Shown: in pieces, positions 35,015-43,594 of the stretch
How positions within the stretch are numbered: position 1 is the stretch's first letter
Layout of the letters: each line of letters opens with the position of its first letter
Assembly (NCBI RefSeq): GCF_000956545.1
Contig: NZ_JYIT01000074.1
Span: forward strand, 30,567 to 94,566
Direction of reading: 5' to 3'
Source: Microbacterium azadirachtae
GTDB lineage: Bacteria > Actinomycetota > Actinomycetes > Actinomycetales > Microbacteriaceae
DNA length: 64,000 nucleotides
Made by a program: the position numbers and the translations under genes
Notes under the pieces: generated by a model
What the model saw: only the letters and a program-made list of their open reading frames with translations
Told to the model about the DNA's origin: nothing
Database searches by the model: none

Positions 35015-35079
35015 CGTCAAGGGGGCGGGGTCCGTGTTGCAGCCCCGCCCCCTTCGTCCGTCCAGAAAGGATTCCTGCC

Positions 35080-36168
35080 ATGAGTCAGGATCTCAATCCG
35101 AGCCCGGCGGCCGCCCCGACCCCGGCTTCGGCGGGTGCCCCGTCCGAGGCATCCAACCGTGTGAAACTGGGCTGGTCGAACCGCCTCCTGGCCCGCCCCG
35201 AATTCGGAGCGGCAGTCGCTGCGGTGATCATTCTCATCTTCTTCCTCATCATCGCGCCGTCGTTCCGCTCGGTGGACTCGATCTTCACCGTCCTCTACCA
35301 GGCATCCACGATCGGCATCGTAGCCGTCGGCGTCGGCATGCTCATGATTGGCGGCGAGTTCGACCTGTCTGCCGGCGTAATGGTGACCACGGCGGGCCTG
35401 TTCAATGCTCTCTTCAGTTACTACCTGGGCATCAACCTCATCGTCGGTGCGATCACGTCGCTGCTGTTCTGCCTGGCCGTCGGCTTCCTCAACGGCTACC
35501 TCGTGATGCGCACCGGCATCCCAAGCTTCCTCATCACGCTCGGCTCGTTCTTCGTGCTGCAGGGCGCCAATCTCGGCGTCACCAAGCTCGTCTCGGGTAC
35601 GGTCTCCAGTCCCGACATCTCGCAGATGGACGGCTACCAGCTCATGTCGACCCTGTTCGCGGGATCGTTCACGATCGCGGGGGTAACCGTCTGGAACACC
35701 GTGATCTTCTGGTTCGTATTCGTCGCTCTCTCGGGCTGGGTGCTGCAGCGCACCAAGGTCGGCAACTGGATCTACGCCGTCGGTGGCAATGCGGCCTCCG
35801 CCCGCGCGGTTGGTGTGCCGGTCAAGCGGGTGAAGATCGGACTGTTCATGACGGTGTCATTCCTCGCCTGGTTCGTCGGCATGCACACCCTGTACCGCTT
35901 CAACACACTTCAAGCCGGCAACGGCGTCGGAAACGAGTTCCTGTACATCATCGCCGCGGTGGTCGGCGGCACGCTGATGACCGGCGGCTACGGCAACGCA
36001 ATCGGCGTCGCGATCGGTGCGTTCATCTTCGGCATGACCTCGCTGGGCATCGTGTACGCCGGGTGGGACCCGAACTGGTTCCGCAGCTTCCTCGGCGTGA
36101 TGCTCGTGCTCGCGGTGCTCGTCAACCTCTACGTCAAGCAGCTGTCGACCAAGCGAAAGGTGGGATGA
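35080..36168 (+). CDS. RbsC/FrcC-type ABC sugar permease
   Basis: Membrane permease of 362 residues with eight to ten predicted helices. Family motifs are GVGMLMIGGEFDLSAGVM, NGYLVMRTGIPSFLITLGS and AVGGNAASARAVGVPVKRVK (coupling region for the ATPase). A cytosolic Pro/Ala-rich N-terminus of about 35 residues is typical of actinobacteria. AAAGGA lies upstream. The ATPase gene starts within its stop codon (ATGA). Confidence 0.92.
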   Translation: MSQDLNPSPAAAPTPASAGAPSEASNRVKLGWSNRLLARPEFGAAVAAVIILIFFLIIAPSFRSVDSIFTVLYQASTIGIVAVGVGMLMIGGEFDLSAGVMVTTAGLFNALFSYYLGINLIVGAITSLLFCLAVGFLNGYLVMRTGIPSFLITLGSFFVLQGANLGVTKLVSGTVSSPDISQMDGYQLMSTLFAGSFTIAGVTVWNTVIFWFVFVALSGWVLQRTKVGNWIYAVGGNAASARAVGVPVKRVKIGLFMTVSFLAWFVGMHTLYRFNTLQAGNGVGNEFLYIIAAVVGGTLMTGGYGNAIGVAIGAFIFGMTSLGIVYAGWDPNWFRSFLGVMLVLAVLVNLYVKQLSTKRKVG

Positions 36169-37073
36169 CGGCCATGTCCGAAGAACTGCGATCCGCCGAA
36201 TCCGCGCACGCGACCGTGCCCATGCACTCGGCCGAGCCCGCACGCAAGGGCACGACTCTGATCCAGATGACAGACGTCGGCAAGACATACGGCGCCGTCC
36301 GCGCCCTCAAGGGCATCAATCTCAGGGTCAACGCGGGCGAGGTCACCTGCGTCCTCGGCGACAACGGTGCAGGAAAGTCCACGCTCATCAAGATCATGGC
36401 GGGCCTTCATGACCACAACGAGGGCACGATGCTGGTGAACGGGCAAGAGGCGCACTTCGCGTCGCCGCGCGAGGCCCTCGCCGAAGGCATCGCGACCGTC
36501 TACCAGGACCTAGCCGTGGTCGGCCTCATGGAGGTCTGGCGCAACTTCTTCCTGGGATCCGAAGTTACGCACGGGAAGTTCCCGTTCGCGGGGCTGCGGA
36601 TCAAAGAGATGAAAGACATCGCGGATACAGAGCTGCGCAAGATGGGCGTCGTCGTCAAAGATATCGATCAGCCCATCGGGACACTCTCAGGCGGCCAGCG
36701 GCAATGTGTCGCTATCGCCCGCGCCGTTTACTTCGGTGCCAAAGTGCTCATCCTCGACGAACCCACCGCGGCTCTCGGCGTCAAGCAATCCGGCGTCGTG
36801 CTCAAGTACACAGCCGCCGCGCGGGATGCCGGTTTAGGCGTGGTGTTCATCACCCACAACCCGCACCACGCGTACATGGTAGGCGACCACTTCGTCATCT
36901 TGAAGCTCGGTCAGGCCGTGCTCGACAAGAAGCGAGACGACGTCGCCCTAGACGAGCTCACCCGCCAGATGGCCGGCGGAGACGAGCTCGCCGAGCTGAG
37001 CCACGAACTCAAGGAGCTCGGCGGCATGACCTCGGCGATCCGCACGATCGAAGCGGGTGCCCGGCGCCGCTAG
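36165..37073 (+). CDS. Single-domain sugar ABC transporter ATPase (FrcA-like)
   Basis: ATPase of about 302 residues. It has Walker A GDNGAGKST, Q-loop TVYQDLAVVG, signature LSGGQRQ, Walker B VLILDEPTAALG and an H-loop FITHNPHHAY. Ribose-type importers usually carry a two-domain RbsA of about 500 residues. This one-domain form matches the FrcA/inositol-type class and should act as a homodimer. The ATG at 36165 overlaps the permease stop and lies after GAAAGG; ATG 36174 is an alternative. Confidence 0.9.
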   Translation: MTAMSEELRSAESAHATVPMHSAEPARKGTTLIQMTDVGKTYGAVRALKGINLRVNAGEVTCVLGDNGAGKSTLIKIMAGLHDHNEGTMLVNGQEAHFASPREALAEGIATVYQDLAVVGLMEVWRNFFLGSEVTHGKFPFAGLRIKEMKDIADTELRKMGVVVKDIDQPIGTLSGGQRQCVAIARAVYFGAKVLILDEPTAALGVKQSGVVLKYTAAARDAGLGVVFITHNPHHAYMVGDHFVILKLGQAVLDKKRDDVALDELTRQMAGGDELAELSHELKELGGMTSAIRTIEAGARRR

Positions 37074-37078
37074 GCGAC

Positions 37079-37116
37079 ACGAAGCGGTGGGAGCTGCATG
37101 CCTTCCACCGCTTCGT
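37079..37116 (+). terminator. Terminator hairpin of the ABC operon
   Basis: A 12-bp perfect stem (37079-37090 with 37105-37116) and 14-nt loop lie 6 nt after the ATPase stop. Confidence 0.65.
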
Positions 37117-37132
37117 CCTTCCCGGCGACTCG

Positions 37133-37183
37133 GTTCAGGTGCCGACTTCTGCGGGGCGAGGGTGCGGAAGTTGGCACCTGAAC
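37133..37183 (-). terminator. Second hairpin between ABC operon and lacI gene
   Basis: A 17-bp stem (37133-37149 with 37167-37183, one G-T position) and 17-nt loop lie just beyond the stop of the convergent lacI-type gene. Confidence 0.65.
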
Positions 37184-37211
37184 GAGGGATGCGGGCCTCA
37201 GAGGCTGCGGG

Positions 37212-38201
37212 TCAGGCAGCAGACGGGGCCGTGGTGCCGCGCACGACGAGGGCAGGGGTGAGAGTGCTGTGCGAGGGCGCCGCCACGGAGCCCGCCATGC
37301 GGGATATCAGCAGGCGCCCGGCCTCACGCCCCACGTCGGCGCTCATGTCGTCGATCGTGGTGAGGTCGACGAGCCGCGAACCGGCGAGAGCTGAGTTATC
37401 GTAGCCGATTATCGACAACCGACCCGGGACGTCGTAGCCGAGTTCGCGGGCCGCACCGAGGGCGCCGAGGGCCATGGTGTCGTTCGCGGCGAAGACTGCA
37501 GTGAGGTCCGGATGCTGCTGCAGCATGACGAGCGCTGCTCGATATCCCTCGGCTTCCGCGCCTGCGGGAGAAATCGGGCCGAGCACCGGACTGGTACCGG
37601 CGGCCGCGAGCACCGCGAGAGCGCTGTCGGCACGGGCGGAGCCGGCGCCGCCTCCAGCGGGCAGGTGCCCGATGCTGCGGTGGCCGAGGTCGAGCAGATG
37701 CTCGACGGCGAGGCGCGCCCCGAGCCGGTCGTCGTTGGCGACCGAGTCAGCACCCGGCGCGCCCTGCGCACGAGTGCCGGCGATGACGAGCGGAGGGACG
37801 GCCGGGCCGAAAAGTCCGGCCGGCACGTCCATCGCCACTACGATGCCGTCGACACGGCTGGACAGGAGCCCGTCGACGGGATCTTCGGCCGGTGATGCTG
37901 TGGCGACATCCGCCACGCTCAGGCGATAGCCCGCTGGCCCGAGCGCCTCGTGGAGGCCTCGAGCGAGGTCGATGAACCAGGGGTTCGCGTAGTCGTCGAT
38001 GAGCAGACCAACCGCATGGGTGCAGTCGGACGCCAGCGCGCTCGCGGCGCGGTTCGGCCGATAGCCGAGCTCGCGAATCGCAGCCTCGACTGCTTGCCGG
38101 GACGCGGCGCTGACGCGCGGCGATCCGCGCAGCACGAGCGAGACGAGCGACTTGGACACCCCCGCGGCAACGGCGACGTCGTAGATGGTCGGACGCGACA
38201 T
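37212..38201 (-). CDS. LacI-family transcriptional regulator
   Basis: Regulator of 329 residues. The N-terminal LacI HTH and hinge are at about 4-55 (TIYDVAVAAGVSKSLVSLVL, GYRPNRAASALAS). A type I periplasmic-binding-like ligand domain follows (VGLLIDDYANPWF, FAANDTMALGALGAARELG, SIIGYDNSALA). MSRPTIYDV at 38201 is the classical start; an upstream extension of 36 codons was rejected. It is divergent from a Gfo/Idh-epimerase pair, and an operator-like palindrome lies at 38215-38224. It likely represses the inositol-isomer genes and, through the shared word, the transporters. Confidence 0.9.
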   Translation of the reverse strand: MSRPTIYDVAVAAGVSKSLVSLVLRGSPRVSAASRQAVEAAIRELGYRPNRAASALASDCTHAVGLLIDDYANPWFIDLARGLHEALGPAGYRLSVADVATASPAEDPVDGLLSSRVDGIVVAMDVPAGLFGPAVPPLVIAGTRAQGAPGADSVANDDRLGARLAVEHLLDLGHRSIGHLPAGGGAGSARADSALAVLAAAGTSPVLGPISPAGAEAEGYRAALVMLQQHPDLTAVFAANDTMALGALGAARELGYDVPGRLSIIGYDNSALAGSRLVDLTTIDDMSADVGREAGRLLISRMAGSVAAPSHSTLTPALVVRGTTAPSAA

Positions 38202-38214
38202 CAACTTCCTCAAT

Positions 38215-38233
38215 TCAATATTGACAGGACATA
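38215..38233. promoter_or_regulatory. LacI-type palindrome plus shared 13-mer
   Basis: TCAATATTGA (38215-38224) is a perfect palindrome. It overlaps the complement of TATGTCCTGTCAA (38221-38233), which is also found at 33813-33825 in the transporter promoter. Position between divergent lacI and Gfo/Idh genes fits an operator. Confidence 0.6.
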
Positions 38234-38329
38234 TGCACAAGACTATCGTGGCCACGTGTTGGAGCGCTCCACAAGGCGAGCGTATCCGGCCAACTGGACA
38301 CTCGCCCATCTCTCCCTCGAAGGAATCTC

Positions 38330-39523
38330 ATGAGCACGACCAACATCGGTGTCGCCGTCATCGGCGCCGGAATGGCCGGCAAGGCCCACGCCGCCGCCTA
38401 CCGCAGCGCTACGACTGTGTACAGCGCCTCTCTGCCGCCCATCCGGCTCGTCTCGATCGCCGACGTCTATGAACCGGCGGCGAAGGAAACAGCCGAGCGG
38501 TTCGGGTACGAACGACACGACACTTCGTGGCAGGCGATTGTCGAAGCCGACGACATCGACGTGGTATCGGTCGTTGTCGCAAACCGTCTGCACCGCGAGA
38601 TCGTCGAGGCTTTGCTCACCGCAGGCAAGCACGTGCTGTGCGAGAAGCCGCTGTCCGACACGATGGAGGATGCCGAGGCAATGGTCGCCGCGGCCGGGCG
38701 CGCATCTACGATCGCCCGCATCGGCCTTACCTTCCGCCGTTCCCCCGGCTTCGCGCTTGTCAACAAGCTCGCGAAGGACCGCACGCTTGGCCGTATCTAC
38801 AACGTGGATGCCTCATACTGGGCCGATTACGCCGCCGACCCGGCGGTGCCGATCAGCTGGCGATTCAAGGGGCCTGCCGGATCCGGCGCGCTCGCAGATG
38901 TCGGCAGCCACCTCAGCTACTTGGCCGAGTTCGTCGCTGATAGCGAGATCGTCTCGGTGCATGGGGGCACGCTGAACACTGTGATCGCGCAGCGGCCGAA
39001 GCCCGTCGGTGCGATCTCCGGCCGCGGCAAAGTCGCTGTCACCGAAGAGCTCGACACCGTCGAGAACGACGACGTGGCAGCATTCAGCGCCCTGCTCGCG
39101 AACGGCGCCAATGCCACTCTGCAGGTCTCGCGGGTCGCGGCCGGCCACCCGAACTCGCTCGCCGTGCAGGTCTTCGGCGAGAAGGGTGCGGCGCGGTTCG
39201 ACTTCCGCCACCCCAGCGAGGTCAAGCTGTTCCTGCATGACGCCGAACCGGCGCTTGCCGGCTGGCGTACCATCGTCCTCGGGCCCGAACACCCCTATTG
39301 GCGTGGTGGTCTGCCGATGGACGCCCCGGGCGTCGGCGTCGGCCAGAACGAGGGCTTCGTGTTCCAGGCGCGCGCGTTCCTGGAGGAGGTCGCTGGCATC
39401 ACGGAGGCTGACTCGCTCCCGCGCAACGCCGACTTCGCGGATGCCCTGCGCAACATGAGACTGCTCGACGCAGCCGCCCGTTCGGCCCTCGCCGGCGGCA
39501 CGACCGTCGCAGTCGGAGAATGA
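38330..39523 (+). CDS. Gfo/Idh/MocA oxidoreductase, inositol dehydrogenase-like
   Basis: Dehydrogenase of 397 residues with GVAVIGAGMAGKAHAAAY (NAD binding), CEKPLSDTMEDAE (EKP motif) and FKGPAGSGALADVGSHLSYL in the substrate domain. It is longer than IolG at 42563 and matches the OxiD/MocA-like branch, whose members act on inositol isomers or scyllo-inosose. It lies 1 nt before the TIM-barrel gene at 39525 and is divergent from the LacI regulator, so the pair forms a small regulated operon. Confidence 0.88.
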   Translation: MSTTNIGVAVIGAGMAGKAHAAAYRSATTVYSASLPPIRLVSIADVYEPAAKETAERFGYERHDTSWQAIVEADDIDVVSVVVANRLHREIVEALLTAGKHVLCEKPLSDTMEDAEAMVAAAGRASTIARIGLTFRRSPGFALVNKLAKDRTLGRIYNVDASYWADYAADPAVPISWRFKGPAGSGALADVGSHLSYLAEFVADSEIVSVHGGTLNTVIAQRPKPVGAISGRGKVAVTEELDTVENDDVAAFSALLANGANATLQVSRVAAGHPNSLAVQVFGEKGAARFDFRHPSEVKLFLHDAEPALAGWRTIVLGPEHPYWRGGLPMDAPGVGVGQNEGFVFQARAFLEEVAGITEADSLPRNADFADALRNMRLLDAAARSALAGGTTVAVGE

Positions 39524-39524
39524 G

Positions 39525-40532
39525 ATGAAGCTCGGCCTGTACAACGCCGTCCTGCACGACCGTCCGCTGCCCGACGCGCTGCGCGTGATCGCCGACAACG
39601 GGCTCACTGGCATCGAGATCAACACCGGCGGATTCCTGCCCCCGGTGCACGTTCCCCGCCTCGGTGACATCCTGGTCAGCGACAGCGCACGCGACGACTA
39701 CCTCGGTGTCTTCGAAGGGACTGGCGTCTCGATCGCGGGCCTGAACTGCAACGGCAACCCGCTGCATCCGAGCGCCGCCATCGGGCCCGTGCACGCGGAG
39801 GACATCCGCCGGAGCGTCCTGCTCGCCGAGCGTCTCGGACAAAACCGCGTCGTCACCATGTCGGGCCTCCCCGGCGGCAGCCCCACCGCCACGCGCCCCA
39901 ACTGGATCGTGAACGCCTGGAACTCCGCGGCGTTGGACATCGCGAACGAGCAGCTGAAGATCGCGGCGGACTTCTGGCGCGAGATGGACCGGTTCGCCGC
40001 CGACCACGACGTCAAGGTCGCGCTCGAGCTGCACCCCCAGAACGTCGTGTTCAACGTGCGCACCATCGAGCAGCTGGTGGAGGCCACCGGCGCGACGCAC
40101 GTCGGCGTCGAGCTGGATGCTTCCCATCTGTTCTGGCAGCAGATGGATCCGGTGGCCGTCGTGCGGCACCTCGGCCCGCTCGTGTTCCACGCGGCGGCAA
40201 AGGACGTCCGTGTCAACACCGAGTACGCGCAGCTGAACGGGGTGCTCGACAACGGGTTCCGGCGAATGCGGGAGGACGAGCCACGCACGAACCTCGGGGG
40301 CGACGAGTGGGCCAACGAGTGGCCGATGGACTCCTCGTGGGACTTCGTCGCGCTCGGCAAGGGGCATCCGGTCGAGTACTGGACCGAGTTCCTGCGCGCC
40401 CTGCGCGATGTCGACCCGGACATGCTCGTGAACATCGAGCACGAAGACGTCTCGCTCGGCCGCGAGGAGGGCGTCGCCGTCGCCGCGCGCGTGCTCCGCG
40501 AGGCGGATGCCGCCCTGGAGCCGACCTCTTAG
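39525..40532 (+). CDS. TIM-barrel sugar phosphate isomerase/epimerase family protein
   Basis: Xylose-isomerase-like barrel of 335 residues with NGLTGIEINTGGFLPPVHV, VALELHPQNVVFN, THVGVELDASHLFWQQMDP and FHAAAKDV, giving the Glu/Asp/His metal site. The ATG follows the Gfo/Idh stop by one base (TGAG ATG). Paired Gfo/Idh and TIM-barrel genes often perform keto formation followed by isomerisation or epimerisation in cyclitol catabolism. A terminator hairpin follows. Confidence 0.88.
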   Translation: MKLGLYNAVLHDRPLPDALRVIADNGLTGIEINTGGFLPPVHVPRLGDILVSDSARDDYLGVFEGTGVSIAGLNCNGNPLHPSAAIGPVHAEDIRRSVLLAERLGQNRVVTMSGLPGGSPTATRPNWIVNAWNSAALDIANEQLKIAADFWREMDRFAADHDVKVALELHPQNVVFNVRTIEQLVEATGATHVGVELDASHLFWQQMDPVAVVRHLGPLVFHAAAKDVRVNTEYAQLNGVLDNGFRRMREDEPRTNLGGDEWANEWPMDSSWDFVALGKGHPVEYWTEFLRALRDVDPDMLVNIEHEDVSLGREEGVAVAARVLREADAALEPTS

Positions 40533-40544
40533 CGACTCCCGCGT

Positions 40545-40584
40545 ACGAAGAAGGCCCCGGCGATCAAGCCGAGGCCTTCTTCGT
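40545..40584. terminator. Bidirectional terminator hairpin
   Basis: A 12-bp stem ACGAAGAAGGCC (40545-40556) with 40573-40584 and an inner CGGC/GCCG pair lie between the convergent epimerase gene and the iol operon end. Confidence 0.75.
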
Positions 40585-40595
40585 GGTTCCCGGAC

Positions 40596-41666
40596 TCAGA
40601 CCGGAGCCAGGAGTATGTCGCGGACCACCTGGTCGAGGGCCTCGTCGGCCTCGAGGAACTGGCGGAGCGTGCGGACCGTGGCGCCGAACGTGTCGAACTC
40701 GGCGGGAGTCATCCCATCGATGTCGTAGGCGCGGTTGAACTCCGGCACCTTGGCCTGCAGGGTCTCCAGGATGTGCGGGTCGACGGGCACGCCGATACGG
40801 TCGGTCGCCTCGATTTCGTTCTCGTTGATGCGCGCCTGCCAGTCGAACGGCGGCGAGACGACGAGGTCCCCGCCCTGTAGCTCGGACCACTGCAAGTGGT
40901 TGCGGAACGCGGCCGAGAGCACGCGCGAGCGGAATCCGCGCTCCCTGAACACCGCGTGCGCGCGCTTGAGCGCGGCGACGCCGGCCCACTCCAGGTAGCC
41001 GGGGTCGATGAGGATCCGGTTCTTCGCGACCCATGCCTTGAGCCAGTCGTCCAGTCGGCCTCCCATCAGAGTGACGACCGAGCCGAATTCGCGCTCGGGC
41101 AGCCCCTCGGCGGCGCGTCGATCGAGCCCGCGCTCGATGGCCTCCGCCGCGGCGACCGCCTGCGGCACCGTGAACGACACCGTGACGTTGATGCTCACCC
41201 CGCGGTATGTGGCCTCTTCGATGGCGGCGAGGCCCACCGAGGTAGCCGGGATCTTCACGATGATGTTCTCGGTGAGCCCGGCGAAGTGCACGGCCTGGGC
41301 GACGAGCGCATCGGCATCCCGGTGCAGGCGCGGGTCGGTCTGCACCGAGAGGCGCCCGTTGCGACCGCCGGATGCTCGGAAGGCCGGCTCCAACAGCTTC
41401 GCTGCCTGGATCGAGAGCTCCTCGACGACCTTCCAGCCGATCTCGGACTCGGACGCCGCCGGGTGTTCAGCCGCAAGCTGGGCGATGCGCGGCTTCCACG
41501 CGTCAAGGTGGGCCTTGACGACGGCGAGCGCGATCACCGGGTTGCACGTGGCTCCCACTGCCCCGAACTCGATGGAGCGGGCGAGCTCCACCGGGTCGGC
41601 GGAGTCGTTCCAGAGCACCGTCGGGAAGCGCTCGGCCGCCCGGCGGGTCGCGTACGGTGCGGTCAT
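40596..41666 (-). CDS. Transaldolase family protein
   Basis: Transaldolase-like protein of 356 residues. ATCNPVIALAVVKAHL is the family N-terminal motif. The Schiff-base Lys is in NIIVKIPATSVGLAAIEEAT, followed by GVSINVTVSFTVPQAVAAAE. DFDYDANP-type strands of canonical transaldolase are replaced by VVSPPFDWQARINENEI and a C-terminal extension, so it is a divergent subgroup. The start overlaps the iolH stop as ATGA, making it the last gene of the iol operon. It is not part of the standard myo-inositol pathway and may process a ketose phosphate from it. Confidence 0.85.
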   Translation of the reverse strand: MTAPYATRRAAERFPTVLWNDSADPVELARSIEFGAVGATCNPVIALAVVKAHLDAWKPRIAQLAAEHPAASESEIGWKVVEELSIQAAKLLEPAFRASGGRNGRLSVQTDPRLHRDADALVAQAVHFAGLTENIIVKIPATSVGLAAIEEATYRGVSINVTVSFTVPQAVAAAEAIERGLDRRAAEGLPEREFGSVVTLMGGRLDDWLKAWVAKNRILIDPGYLEWAGVAALKRAHAVFRERGFRSRVLSAAFRNHLQWSELQGGDLVVSPPFDWQARINENEIEATDRIGVPVDPHILETLQAKVPEFNRAYDIDGMTPAEFDTFGATVRTLRQFLEADEALDQVVRDILLAPV

Positions 41667-42544
41667 GGCCGGTGTCCTTCTGAGACGAGCTCACGCAACC
41701 GCGCGAGCTGGAAACGGGAGACGTCGTCAGCCGCCTCGTCCTCGGCGAAGACGTTCGATACCAGCAGCGCGTCCTCGCGGTCGAGGTAGCCGATCGCGCC
41801 GAGCGTCGTGAACAGCTCGCTCCAGTCCACATCGCCGTCGCCGATGCGCAGGTGCTGGTGGATGCGCGCTGCGTTGCCGGGTGGGTTCGAGATGTACCGC
41901 AGACCGTGGGAACGGCGGTGGTCGAACGTGTCGGCCGTGTAGACGGCACCGAGCCGGTCGCTGATCTCGGGCAGCAGGGTCGTGGCACGGTCGCCGTAGT
42001 GGAACGTGTGGGATGCCACGTAGACGAACCCGATCGCCCTCGAGTTGAGCCCGCGCATCACCCGCCACGCCTCGAGTCCATCCTCGACGAAGTCGTCGGG
42101 GTGCGGGTCGATGTTCAGGCGCAGACCTTCACGCTCGATGATCGGCAGCAGCTCCTCCATCGAGCGGTAGAAGGCCGCCTCAGACTCCTCGCTGCGCTCG
42201 GGCCGCCCGGAGAACTCGGTGTTGATCACGGGTACCCCGAGCTCCACGGCGAGCTGGATGGTGCGCTTGTAGTTGCGCACCGCTGCTTCGCGCTGCGGCT
42301 CGTCGGGCCACGAGATGCGCTGTACGGGCAGGATCGCCGGGATGCCGACCCCGGCATCCGCTGCGGCCTTCTTGAACTTCGCGACGAGGTCGTCGTCGGC
42401 CTTCGGGTACCGGAAGAACGGAGAGAAGTCGACGTGCGGCGTCAGCTGCAGGTACTCGTAGCCGAGCCGCGCCGCGACCTCGGGGAACTCCAGCAGCGTG
42501 AAGTCGTGGTGGTAAGGGGTCGGGTCAAGCGCGATGCGCACCAT
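41663..42544 (-). CDS. iolH: IolH-like TIM-barrel protein
   Basis: Sugar isomerase-like barrel of 293 residues starting MVRIALDPTPYHHDFTLLEF, which matches the IolH proteins of actinobacterial inositol operons. Metal and substrate motifs include PVINTEFSGRPE, LNIDPHPDDFVEDG and FVYVASHTFH. IolH is conserved in iol clusters, but its reaction is not firmly established. It follows iolG by 18 nt and overlaps the transaldolase gene. Confidence 0.85.
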   Translation of the reverse strand: MVRIALDPTPYHHDFTLLEFPEVAARLGYEYLQLTPHVDFSPFFRYPKADDDLVAKFKKAAADAGVGIPAILPVQRISWPDEPQREAAVRNYKRTIQLAVELGVPVINTEFSGRPERSEESEAAFYRSMEELLPIIEREGLRLNIDPHPDDFVEDGLEAWRVMRGLNSRAIGFVYVASHTFHYGDRATTLLPEISDRLGAVYTADTFDHRRSHGLRYISNPPGNAARIHQHLRIGDGDVDWSELFTTLGAIGYLDREDALLVSNVFAEDEAADDVSRFQLARLRELVSEGHRP

Positions 42545-42562
42545 GGAATACCTCCAGATCGA

Positions 42563-43576
42563 TCAGGCGTAGAACGCCGGACGGGCGGCAGCATCCACCG
42601 TCTGCACGCCGCCGTCGAGCGCGCGCACACCGGCCTCGCACGCCAGGGCGACGAGATAGCCGTCCCACGCGGTGGGACCTTCGACGAGGGTTCCGGCACG
42701 CACCGCATTCACCCAGCGCTGGATCTGCGCGTCGTACGCGTCGGCAAAGCGCGTGGTGAAGCTGATGTGCTCGCCGACCGAGAACCGGCCGTCGTGCCAC
42801 TGCTGCAGCCCCGCGGGCTGGCCGATGCGAGCGATGCCCTGCTCGAACACGGCCTCGGTGGCGACCTGATAGCCGAACCGCACGCTGACGTTCATCTCGA
42901 CGTCGACAAGCACGCCGTTCTCGAGCTCCATGATCACCAGGATCGGCTCGCGGAGATGCTCGGGCGACAGAGAGTTGCGTCGCGGGTGTTTGACTTCGAC
43001 GGTCTTCACCGGCGAGCCGGCAAGCCACGGCACGACGTCGAACTCGTGTACGACGGAGTCGGTGATGAGCATCTCCTGCGTGTAGCTGTCGGGCACCGAC
43101 GGGTTGCGGTGCGCGCAGCGCAGCATCAGCAGCTCGCCTTCGTCGCCCGACGCGATGAGCTGCCGCAGAGCCGCATACTGAGCGTCGAAGCGGCGCATGA
43201 ACCCGACTTGGATGTGCGGGCGGTCGAGCTTCTGCTCGATCTGCAGGATCTCCCACGCTGATGCCGAATCGGGTGTGAGCGGCTTCTCGCACAGGATCGG
43301 CAGTCCGGCCTCAAGCGCCGGCACGAGCACGGGCTGGTGGAACTTGCCGGGCGTCGCAATGAGCACGGCGTCGAGCGCGTCGGTCGCGAGGGCATCCTCG
43401 ATGCTTGTGAAGGCCTGCGAGCCCGGTGCGTTCTGCGCAGCGGCGGCCGCTCGACCGGAATCCGGCTCCACGATCGCCGACACGACGGCACCCGAGATGC
43501 GGTTGGTGATGCGGGCGACGTGGTCGGCACCCATGAGTCCGGCGCCGACGACGCCGATGCGGAGGTCGTTGGTCAT
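42563..43576 (-). CDS. iolG: Inositol 2-dehydrogenase IolG
   Basis: Gfo/Idh protein of 337 residues, the usual IolG size. The Rossmann motif GVVGAGLMGADHVARI is followed by CEKPLTPD (Lys of the EKP motif), FMRRFDAQYAALRQ, and VVHEFDVVPWL, where Asp and His act with the Lys in catalysis. It oxidises myo-inositol to 2-keto-myo-inositol (scyllo-inosose) with NAD. Gene order iolE-iolG-iolH matches Corynebacterium. Confidence 0.92.
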   Translation of the reverse strand: MTNDLRIGVVGAGLMGADHVARITNRISGAVVSAIVEPDSGRAAAAAQNAPGSQAFTSIEDALATDALDAVLIATPGKFHQPVLVPALEAGLPILCEKPLTPDSASAWEILQIEQKLDRPHIQVGFMRRFDAQYAALRQLIASGDEGELLMLRCAHRNPSVPDSYTQEMLITDSVVHEFDVVPWLAGSPVKTVEVKHPRRNSLSPEHLREPILVIMELENGVLVDVEMNVSVRFGYQVATEAVFEQGIARIGQPAGLQQWHDGRFSVGEHISFTTRFADAYDAQIQRWVNAVRAGTLVEGPTAWDGYLVALACEAGVRALDGGVQTVDAAARPAFYA

Positions 43577-43594
43577 TGCGTGTGCTCCTGCGGT

